The notes beneath the pieces were generated by a model, which saw nothing but the letters and a program-made list of their open reading frames with translations, was not told the origin of the DNA and ran no database searches. A stretch of DNA of 5,875 nucleotides from Verrucomicrobiales bacterium (lineage in GTDB: Bacteria > Verrucomicrobiota > Verrucomicrobiia > Verrucomicrobiales > DEV007). Below, in pieces: positions 1 to 5,875 of the stretch; position 1 is the stretch's first letter, and every line of letters starts with the position of its first letter. The stretch lies in contig PAHQ01000093.1 of NCBI GenBank assembly GCA_002705125.1, positions 1 through 5,875 of the forward strand. Reading direction: 5' to 3'. Both the position numbers and the translations under genes were made by a program.

Positions 1-2
1 AA

Positions 3-77
3 TGCATAACTTTTGATGCCTACGCTTGTTTTGTGGGGGATTATCAAAGTTCCTACTATGTTCATCCTAACTGGTAA
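3..77 (+). other. Probable upstream coding segment of the same repeat protein, in a different frame
   Basis: A frame open to the left edge encodes 24 residues ending FVGDYQSSYYVHPNW, then stops at TAA 75-77. Adding one base near position 74-75 would join it directly to the TVEAKNSTIAKLEKRPT frame of the repeat tail. In proteins of this kind an aromatic-rich N-terminal segment often leads into the repeats, which fits. The join is inference: only 24 codons are visible, and the true start lies outside the window. Confidence 0.4.
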
Positions 78-412
78 CAGTTGAAGCTAAAAATTCCACA
101 ATAGCTAAGCTAGAAAAGCGACCCACAGCTGAACAGTTAGCAGCTGCGGAAGCTGAAAGAGATGCCCGTCCAACTCAAGAGGCTTACGATTTAGTTGTTG
201 CTGAAAGGGATGCTAGAGCAACCATTGAACAAATTCAGGATGCCCGTAATGGATCAATAGTAATTGATTCTGAGAACGGAGAAGCAACCATCTCATTCAA
301 TATCGAGGAAAGTGAAGACCTAAAGACTTGGCAAGCGACTGGTGAGAAAATTACCAAGACTATTCAACTTAAAGACGGCAAGAATTTCTACCGATTTGCC
401 TTGGATGATTGA
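71..412 (+). pseudogene. 3' part of a Verrucomicrobiota-type RPT-repeat secreted protein, apparently frameshifted
   Basis: This frame is open from just after a TAA at 68-70 to a TGA at 410-412 and encodes about 113 residues. It contains no ATG, GTG or early TTG start (the only TTG is three codons before the stop), so it is unlikely to be a gene on its own and is better read as the end of a longer gene. The order is a short lead (VEAKNSTIAKLEK), then about three 16-residue units (RPTAEQLAAAEAERDA, RPTQEAYDLVVAERDA, and a diverged RATIEQIQDARNGSIV), then a C-terminal segment with IEESEDLKTW and ending KNFYRFALDD. The charged, Ala/Glu-rich units should form a helical or coiled-coil stalk. The tail resembles a C-terminal segment I recall from many exported Verrucomicrobiota proteins; its function is unknown. 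The upstream coding frame appears to lie in the 3..77 stretch. Confidence is good that this is coding sequence, and lower that it is a true pseudogene rather than a sequencing error. Confidence 0.6.
119..262 (+). repeat. Three tandem 48-bp (16-residue) RPT...AERDA coding units
   Basis: The unit starts are at 119, 167 and 215. Units 1 and 2 share R-P-T-x-E-x(7)-A-E-R-D-A at the protein level. Unit 3 keeps R-x-T-x-E-Q and then diverges into the C-terminal segment. The DNA copies have diverged in sequence, so the repeat is clearer in protein than in nucleotides. Confidence 0.7.
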
Positions 413-465
413 CTCAGAAAAAATTATGAAAAACAAAGTTTGTCTCTCATTTTAGGTAACTCCAA

Positions 466-1839
466 TTAGGCAATTATATCTTTTAGAACCTTGCCGTGTA
501 CATCTGTGAGCCTAAAGTCTCTTCCTTGGTATCTGTGAGTGAATTTCTCGTGATTAATTCCGAGAAGATGCAGCATAGTTGCGTGAAAATCGTGGACATG
601 GACTATGTTATCCACAGCACTATAACCTAGCTCATCGGTGGCACCATATGTCATTCCTGGACGAATTCCAGCTCCTGCCATCCACATGGAGAAAGCTTTA
701 ATGTGATGGTCCCTGCCATCGCCTTGAGCCATGGGGGTTCTACCAAATTCACCGCCCCAAACAACAAGCGTATCTTCCAATAAGCCTCTTTCTTTGAGGT
801 CTTTTACGAGTGCTGCAGAGGCCTTGTCCACTAGGTTTGCTGTATTTTGAACACCCTTTTTAATACCCCCATGATGGTCCCAACCTCGATGGTAGAGCTG
901 AATAAAGCGTACCCCTCTTTCAGCCATTCTCCTAGCAAGCAAACAGTTTGAAGCAAAAGTTCCATCAGCACCCTTTGTCCCATACATGTCAGTTATATGT
1001 TTAGGTTCATCAGAAAAATCAACTAAGCCAGGGACGCTCATTTGCATTTTAAAAGCCATTTCATATTGGCTTATTCTCGCATCGATTTCCTGATCATTGA
1101 GTGATCTGTTGCCAATCAAATTTAGCTCTTTTACTGTGTCGATGACTTCTTTTTGTCGGTTCTGACTTACTCCTTTTGGGCTGTTAACATAAAGCACTGG
1201 ATCACCTTTTGACCTAAGTCTTACCCCTTGATGTTGGCTAGGAAGAAATCCACTGTGCCATTGTCTAGCTGCTATAGGTTGAGATTGCCCGCCGCCTACT
1301 GAAGTGAGTACTACGAATCCAGGAAGATTCTCACACTCACTTCCTAGACCGTAGGTAATCCATGAACCCATAGATGGACGTCCTGATATTATTGATCCCG
1401 TGTTCATAAAGGTATGAGCTGGATCATGGTTTATTTGTTCGGTCTGCATTGACTTTATAATGCAGATATCGTCGGCAATATTCTTCGCGATATTTGGAAG
1501 CACTGTTGAAATTTCCTGACCACTTTTACCATATTTAGCAAATTCGTGTTGAGGTCCTAAAATCTTTAGTTCATTAGCCTTTCCTTGTAGCTGTGCAATT
1601 TGTTGCCCCTCAGTGAATGACTTTGGCATGGGTTTACCATGGAGTTCCTTTAGCTTTGGTTTGAAATCAAAAGTTTCCAAATGAGATGGTCCTCCCGCCA
1701 TGCAAAGTACGATTACCCTTTTGCATTTTGCTGGTAATTTTGGTTTTACAGATGCTGAGCCATTGAAAAGAGATGCAAGAGCAGCCGAACCTACACTGGT
1801 TCGCTGTAAAAATGTTCTGCGAAGAATTGAATTTTCCAT
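466..1839 (-). CDS. DUF1501 family protein (sulfatase/alkaline-phosphatase-like fold), Tat-exported
   Basis: This is a complete 457-residue protein, a usual length for DUF1501. The N-terminus has a twin-arginine motif (LRRTFLQ, R7-R8) followed by a short Ala/Ser-rich hydrophobic stretch at about 15-30, which predicts export by the Tat route. Recognisable family blocks are GGPSHLETFD (49-58), HDPAHTFMNTG (138-148), GWDHHGG (319-325), WGGEFGRTP (361-369), GRDHH (375-379), VHDFHATMLHLLG (415-427) and RYQGRDFRLTDV (436-447). The His/Asp-rich blocks suit metal coordination as in the alkaline phosphatase superfamily, but the substrate of DUF1501 proteins is not established. The start is set by the Tat motif and by a position one base after the stop of the upstream gene. 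A weak GAG Shine-Dalgarno core (1850-1848) lies about 8 nt before the ATG. It is the second gene of a leftward two-gene operon with the DUF1549/DUF1553 gene. It shows no truncation or missing block. Family assignment is very secure; function is not. Confidence 0.95.
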   Translation of the reverse strand: MENSILRRTFLQRTSVGSAALASLFNGSASVKPKLPAKCKRVIVLCMAGGPSHLETFDFKPKLKELHGKPMPKSFTEGQQIAQLQGKANELKILGPQHEFAKYGKSGQEISTVLPNIAKNIADDICIIKSMQTEQINHDPAHTFMNTGSIISGRPSMGSWITYGLGSECENLPGFVVLTSVGGGQSQPIAARQWHSGFLPSQHQGVRLRSKGDPVLYVNSPKGVSQNRQKEVIDTVKELNLIGNRSLNDQEIDARISQYEMAFKMQMSVPGLVDFSDEPKHITDMYGTKGADGTFASNCLLARRMAERGVRFIQLYHRGWDHHGGIKKGVQNTANLVDKASAALVKDLKERGLLEDTLVVWGGEFGRTPMAQGDGRDHHIKAFSMWMAGAGIRPGMTYGATDELGYSAVDNIVHVHDFHATMLHLLGINHEKFTHRYQGRDFRLTDVHGKVLKDIIA

Positions 1840-1840
1840 T

Positions 1841-4132
1841 TTAATATCTCGTAATGGTTTCGTGTAAGTTTAAGAGGGCTCTGCCAACGCTAATCCAAGG
1901 AGCCAGTGATTCAGGTTTTATGTTTTCTGGTGGATTTAGGTCACCGACGCTGACGAGTTCTTTGGCGGCATTCGGGTTACTTGAAAACTCTGTCTTATGT
2001 TTTTTTAGTAGCGATTTTAATACTGTGATTTCATCATCTAAAGCTTCCCTTGAAAGTACTTGCATAACCATTGCCTGAATTTTGGACTTATCATCAATGA
2101 GGCTTTGATTGGCTAATATCTTTTGTGCTAATCCTCGTGCCGATTCCACTTGGGTGGGGTCATTAAGCATCACTAAAGCAGCCAGAGGAGTGTTTGATCG
2201 TGGCCTATTGGCTGTGCACTCTTCTCTGGATGGTGCATCAAAGGCAATTAGTGCTGGATGAAGAAACTGTCTTTGCCAGTGAGTATAAAGTCCCCTGCGG
2301 TATTGATTTTGGCCTGAGTCCGCTTTGTAAGTTCTTCTAGGAAAGTTAAGATTTTCCCAATAACCTGATGGTTGATAAGGTTTGACGCTTGGTCCACCAA
2401 TTTTATTAACCAGTAAGCCGCTCACAGAAAGAGCATTATCTCTTATGAATTCCGCATCAATCCTGAAACTTGATTGTCTTGCAATGAGTCTATTTTCAGG
2501 ATCAATAGTTCTGAGTTTTTCATTTTCGTATGAAGATTGTCGGTAAGCTTTGGAATTAACTATTAGTTTAACCATGTGTTTAATATCCCATCCTGACTCC
2601 ATGAATTCTATTGCGAGCCAGTCAAGAAGTTCGGGGTGAGATGGCCATTCGCCTTGTGACCCAATGTCATCAAGAACATTTGATATACCTGTTCCAAAAA
2701 ACATTTTCCATAATCTATTAACATAGACTCTTGCAGTGAGAGGATTTTGTCGTGAAACAATCCATTGGGCTAAATCTTTTCGTGTCGTTACTTTTTGATC
2801 ACTCAAAAACGTTGGCAGAGCGGGGTTAACTATTTCTCCCGTTTGATCCATCCAGTCACCTCGAGGAAGGACTCTTGTCATTCTTGGTTTAACAGAAACA
2901 GTGGCAAGCATTTCTCGCGATTGCTTTTTCAACTCTTCAATTTTCTGATTTATTAATTTCTGATCTTCCTCTGACTGTTTAGTTTTTACCTCAGTCTCTA
3001 ACTTTGATACTTCGATTCTTGTTTTTTTATCTAAGACCTTAATTGTTTCACCCCAACCGACCTTTTGTGCGCTTGGATAATAGCCAACGCCTTTAATATC
3101 AGCAAAAAATGCAGCAAAACTATAAAAGTCCTTAATTGTGAAAGGATCAAATTTATGGTCATGACATTCCGCGCATCCGACTGTCACCCCTAACCATGTA
3201 GTGGCGGTTGTACGAACACGGTCGGCAGCATATTTAGCAAGATATTCGGCATCCTGAATACCGAATTCGGTACTTTTCATGTTGAGTCGATTGTAACCAG
3301 CTGCGACTTTCTGTTCCATTGAGGCTTCAGGTAAAAGATCTCCTGCAATTTGTTCAATGGTGAATTGATCAAATGGTTTATTACCATTAAATGCATCTAT
3401 GATGTAATCCCTGTAAGGAGATACTTTCCATTCTATGTCCGCATGATAGCCATTCGTGTCTGCATAACGAACTAGGTCCAACCAATTGACTGCCATTCTT
3501 TCTCCGTAAGCCTGAGAGGCCAAGAACTTTTCCGATAATCTTGATATTGCTTCATCTAAACTTCCTTTTTCGAAATCCTTAACTTCCTCAGTGCTTGGAG
3601 GTAGACCTCGCAAGTCATAGCTAAGTCTTCTGATTAGGACGTGCCTTGGTGCAGTTTCTGAGAAGTTTAGATTTTCCTCATTAAGCTTTTTCTCAAGTAT
3701 TGAATCTATGGCGTCTTTAGTTTTCAAATCTTTACTTCTAGAAGGACTTATCCAAGCCCAATGGTCTTCCCACTTGGCTCCTTGGTTAATCCAATTAGTG
3801 AGAATCTCTTTTTCTTCTACAGTTAGTTTTTTGCGATGATCAATTGGAGGCATGACCTCATCGGCATCATTAGACAAAATCCTTTCAATCATGGTACTCT
3901 CCAATGCATTCCCAGGAATAATGACTCCACTCTTAGAGTGATCACTTATATCGAGTCTTAACTTAGCCTTTCGGTTTCCCTTATCGGGTCCATGGCATGA
4001 CCAACAGTTGTCTGAAAGTATTGGTCTGACATCTCTATTAAAATTAATTGGTTCTGAATTTTCAGGTCTACCCAATGAGTCGATACTGAACGAATCAAAT
4101 AAAACCAATATAATGAATAAGTGCTTTATCAT
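1841..4132 (-). CDS. PSCyt1-DUF1549(PSCyt2)-DUF1553(PSD1) cytochrome-c-like protein
   Basis: This is a complete 763-residue protein, near the short end for this family. Residues 1-20 form a short Sec-type signal (hydrophobic 5-12). PSCyt1 spans about 28-120, with the heme motif CWSCH (C43, C46, H47), the KAKLRLD block and M94-P95-P96 as probable distal Met ligand. DUF1549/PSCyt2 spans about 135-345: RRLSYDLRGLPPS (168-180), WLDLVRYADTNGYH (217-230), EQIAGDLLP (260-268) and GCAECHDHKFDP (319-330), which holds a second CxxCH. A Lys/Glu-rich predicted coiled coil follows at about 366-410. DUF1553/PSD1 spans about 445-763, with NPLTARVYVNRLW (463-475), GSQGEWPSHPELLDWLA (491-507), FDAPSREECTANR (631-643) and LAALVMLNDP (650-659). 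It ends in the usual NLHETITRY type tail. It probably acts outside the cytoplasmic membrane as a heme protein partnered with the DUF1501 protein encoded just downstream (1-nt gap). Its reaction is unknown. An AAGG-like element lies about 17 nt upstream of the ATG, too far for a standard ribosome site. Confidence 0.95.
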   Translation of the reverse strand: MIKHLFIILVLFDSFSIDSLGRPENSEPINFNRDVRPILSDNCWSCHGPDKGNRKAKLRLDISDHSKSGVIIPGNALESTMIERILSNDADEVMPPIDHRKKLTVEEKEILTNWINQGAKWEDHWAWISPSRSKDLKTKDAIDSILEKKLNEENLNFSETAPRHVLIRRLSYDLRGLPPSTEEVKDFEKGSLDEAISRLSEKFLASQAYGERMAVNWLDLVRYADTNGYHADIEWKVSPYRDYIIDAFNGNKPFDQFTIEQIAGDLLPEASMEQKVAAGYNRLNMKSTEFGIQDAEYLAKYAADRVRTTATTWLGVTVGCAECHDHKFDPFTIKDFYSFAAFFADIKGVGYYPSAQKVGWGETIKVLDKKTRIEVSKLETEVKTKQSEEDQKLINQKIEELKKQSREMLATVSVKPRMTRVLPRGDWMDQTGEIVNPALPTFLSDQKVTTRKDLAQWIVSRQNPLTARVYVNRLWKMFFGTGISNVLDDIGSQGEWPSHPELLDWLAIEFMESGWDIKHMVKLIVNSKAYRQSSYENEKLRTIDPENRLIARQSSFRIDAEFIRDNALSVSGLLVNKIGGPSVKPYQPSGYWENLNFPRRTYKADSGQNQYRRGLYTHWQRQFLHPALIAFDAPSREECTANRPRSNTPLAALVMLNDPTQVESARGLAQKILANQSLIDDKSKIQAMVMQVLSREALDDEITVLKSLLKKHKTEFSSNPNAAKELVSVGDLNPPENIKPESLAPWISVGRALLNLHETITRY

Positions 4133-4346
4133 ATAATTTGGGAAAGGCGTCCTTGATAGATTAGCTAAAATTGTAATATTATTACTTTTTCATTTTTATC
4201 CAAGTGCCAATATCACTCAATAAAAAGTTAGTAAGGTTACTCTAAAGCAACAACTAATTAAGAATCTTTAGTCTGGGCTGATTTTAAGTTTGTTGAAACT
4301 CAATAATTCATACAAAATTATACGAACTTAAGTAATATTCATTATC
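4133..4346. promoter_or_regulatory. AT-rich divergent intergenic region with candidate promoters
   Basis: These 214 bases separate the leftward DUF1553-DUF1501 operon from the rightward TPR gene, so promoters for both should lie here. No small gene or RNA was recognised in it. Short inverted repeats are visible: GTAAT-ATT-ATTAC (4173-4185) and AGTAA-GG-TTACT (4230-4241). The best rightward candidate is TTGAAA (4293-4298) with a poor, widely spaced TTATAC (4318-4323). There is no strong Shine-Dalgarno before the ATG at 4347. The region's role is inferred from gene orientation; the individual boxes are weak. Confidence 0.5.
4176..4203 (-). promoter_or_regulatory. Candidate sigma70-like promoter for the leftward operon
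   Basis: Read on the minus strand, TTGGAT (4203-4198) and TAATAT (4181-4176) are separated by 16 bases and each matches four of six consensus positions. Transcription would start near 4169, giving a leader of roughly 37 nt before the ATG at 4132. In such AT-rich DNA, matches of this quality occur by chance, so this is only a candidate. Confidence 0.25.
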
Positions 4347-4436
4347 ATGCTGTTGTCTATTTTTAGAAAGTTATCAAATGTAGCTTTCACCTTAATTGTC
4401 TTAACTTTTATCTTAATCCCTCAAAAGGCATTATCT
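4347..4436 (+). other. Signal peptide of the TPR protein
   Basis: The first 30 codons encode a basic start, then a hydrophobic stretch including FTLIVLTFILIP, then KALS followed by QESEAK. This matches a signal peptidase I site with small residues at -3 and -1 (A28, S30). There is no lipobox cysteine, so a soluble periplasmic form is more likely than a lipoprotein. Confidence 0.7.
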
Positions 4437-5875
4437 CAAGAATCCGAAGCTAAACCCGCTCCAAAAGCGCTACCAAAAGACCCCGCTCTTGATCAGTATT
4501 ACGTTGCTAATGCAGCCTTTAACCGAAAGCTTTATCCCGTAGCCGCCGGGCAATTCGAATCTTTTTTAGAAAAGAATCCCAAGCATCCAAAGGCAGATCT
4601 TGCTCTTCAAGGTTTAGCTTTGAGTCTTTATGCCCTCAAGCAGTATGACAAGGCCATGCCTCATCTTGATGCGTTACTTGCCAAGGAGACAATTGATCCA
4701 TCTATAAGCCGTGAAAGACTGGTAATGTTACTTGGCCAATGTCTCATGATTTCTGAAAAGAAAACTGAGGCGAAGGATCTTTTTCTAAAAGAGATTAAAG
4801 TGATTAAGGATCGGGCTTATCGGACCGCTGCTTTGGCAGCAATATGTGATGTTAGTTTCAATGAGAAAAATTGGGAGGATGTTGAGTCGTGGGCCGATCA
4901 ATTAGTTTCGATAAAACCAAGCCAAGAAGCTTTGGCTCGAGGCTTATACCAACAAGGATATGCAAAATATCAGTTAAAGAAAACTAAGGAAGCGATCAAT
5001 TCTTTGTCCGCGATTGCTGGTCTAGAGGCAGACAAGCTCTGGTCAACAAGAGCGAATTATCTTTTGGGCGAGTGTCATAATCTCTTAAAGGATTATACAA
5101 AAGCCGAGTTATCATTTCTTGCTGCATTACCGGGTCTTGGTAAACCTGAATCTACTGAGTGTCATTATCGATTAGGAATTACTCGTTTTGTTTTAGAAAA
5201 GTATGATGATTCAATTAAAGATTTATCGATTTATCTTCAGGATGAACCAGAAGGTAAGCATGCCAAAGAGGCGACTTTTTATATAGCAAGGGGTTATCTA
5301 GAAAGTAAAGAATACGATTCAGCTGGAAGCTCATTTGCTACACTTGCCAAGGGAGAAGGGCCAATAGCTGCACGTTCTTGTTTATGGCAGGCACGTGTAT
5401 TTACCAGAAGTGTCAAAAATTATGACAAGGCGGCTGAGATTCTTACTGATGCTCTTGAGCGCTTTTCTGAATCAGACATAGTGACCGACATTCGTTATGA
5501 TCTTGCGAATTCTTTGATGGGTAAAAAATCTCCTGATTGGAAAAGTGCCCTTACTCTTTTAATTGAAGTTGGGAAGGATAATGAATTTAGCCAGCTAGCA
5601 GAATTATTAAATCAAAAGTCAGTTTGTCAGCACCGGCTTGCTGATTATGAAAGTAGTCTTGCATCTACCGTTGAGTTTATAAAAGACTTCCCCGAAAATA
5701 GATTATTTCAGGATGCTCTTTTTCTTAAAGCTGAGAATTTATTTCTTCTAAAGAGGACTGATGAAGCGGCCGAATCTTATAATAAGTTTTTGGAAAGCGG
5801 GCAGAGTCAGTCGAATATAATGATTGCCCAATACCGTACGGCGCAGATCTATCATGAACAAGGTCAATGGGAAAA
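4347..5875 (+). CDS. Exported TPR-repeat protein, 3' end outside the window
   Basis: An open frame starts at ATG 4347 (an in-frame TAA at 4329 excludes an upstream start) and runs through the right edge: 509 residues are visible and no stop is reached. Residues 1-30 form a Sec signal peptide (basic FRK, a hydrophobic core at about 12-25, and cleavage probably after KALS). A short Pro/Lys/Ala-rich linker follows (31-46). From about residue 49 the protein is almost entirely TPR-like helix pairs of 33-37 residues, starting near 49, 83, 121, 158, 193, 229, 267, 303, 338, 376, 414, 451 and 489. Typical positions such as YxxAxxxFxxFLxxxPxHP and LGxCxxxxxxYxxAexxF are present. The first repeat resembles those of BamD and YbgF/CpoB. 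It is probably a periplasmic scaffold or assembly factor; the partner is not shown. It is transcribed divergently from the DUF1553-DUF1501 operon. The ribosome site is weak. Coding status is very secure and specific function unknown. Confidence 0.9.
   Translation, partial: MLLSIFRKLSNVAFTLIVLTFILIPQKALSQESEAKPAPKALPKDPALDQYYVANAAFNRKLYPVAAGQFESFLEKNPKHPKADLALQGLALSLYALKQYDKAMPHLDALLAKETIDPSISRERLVMLLGQCLMISEKKTEAKDLFLKEIKVIKDRAYRTAALAAICDVSFNEKNWEDVESWADQLVSIKPSQEALARGLYQQGYAKYQLKKTKEAINSLSAIAGLEADKLWSTRANYLLGECHNLLKDYTKAELSFLAALPGLGKPESTECHYRLGITRFVLEKYDDSIKDLSIYLQDEPEGKHAKEATFYIARGYLESKEYDSAGSSFATLAKGEGPIAARSCLWQARVFTRSVKNYDKAAEILTDALERFSESDIVTDIRYDLANSLMGKKSPDWKSALTLLIEVGKDNEFSQLAELLNQKSVCQHRLADYESSLASTVEFIKDFPENRLFQDALFLKAENLFLLKRTDEAAESYNKFLESGQSQSNIMIAQYRTAQIYHEQGQWE

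Noticed and set aside
60..80. Programmed -1 frameshift joining the two left-edge frames
   Set aside because: No X-XXY-YYZ slippery heptamer or downstream pseudoknot-like structure is visible at the junction. A simple indel is the more economical explanation.
431..441. AAAC-AAA-GTTT as a terminator hairpin between the convergent genes
   Set aside because: The stem is only four base pairs, mostly A-T, with no proper following T-run on either strand. It is too weak to call.
413..465. A possible small gene or RNA in the convergent gap
   Set aside because: It is only 53 bases, AT-rich, with no open frame or structure of note.
703..717. GRDHH in the DUF1501 protein as a possible altered active-site motif (GRDHN is often seen)
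   Set aside because: GRDHH also occurs in DUF1501 proteins as far as I recall, and the surrounding blocks are fully conserved, so this is ordinary family variation.
1854..2078. A 74-codon open frame on the + strand
   Set aside because: It lies wholly antisense to the conserved C-terminal part of the DUF1553 gene, has no family resemblance and has no ribosome site of note. It is a chance shadow frame.

Overview
The window looks like a piece of chromosome from a bacterium of the Planctomycetota-Verrucomicrobiota group, and more likely Verrucomicrobiota. Two things point there. One is a complete adjacent gene pair of the PSCyt1/DUF1549/DUF1553 and DUF1501 families, which are strongly expanded in this superphylum. 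The other is the tail of a repeat protein (units like RPTxExxxxxxAERDA, ending in an ESEDLKTW...FYRFAL segment) of a kind I associate from memory with marine Verrucomicrobiota. The DNA is visibly AT-rich, including third codon positions. No rRNA, tRNA, CRISPR or insertion sequence was seen.

Layout: (1) Positions 1-412, + strand: the 3' end of a secreted-type repeat protein. Its frame appears broken by a single-base shift near 70-80. (2) Positions 413-465: a short convergent gap with no convincing terminator. (3) Positions 1839-466, - strand: a complete 457-residue DUF1501 protein (alkaline phosphatase/sulfatase superfamily fold) with a twin-arginine type N-terminus. (4) Positions 4132-1841, - strand: a complete 763-residue PSCyt1-PSCyt2(DUF1549)-PSD1(DUF1553) protein with two CxxCH motifs. 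It lies directly upstream of the DUF1501 gene with one base between stop and start, so the two form an operon transcribed leftward. (5) Positions 4133-4346: an AT-rich divergent intergenic region that should carry promoters for both directions. (6) Positions 4347-5875, + strand: a long exported protein made almost wholly of TPR-like helical repeats. It is open at the right edge, with 509 codons visible.

The two minus-strand genes probably work together at or outside the cytoplasmic membrane. One is a c-type-cytochrome-like protein and the other a sulfatase-fold protein; such pairs are common in this superphylum, but their biochemical role is not established. The TPR protein is transcribed divergently and is probably an envelope scaffold or assembly factor. 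I see nothing that links it functionally to the pair. I do not find convincing evidence for a new multi-gene system here; the most unusual item is the broken repeat-protein tail at the left edge.
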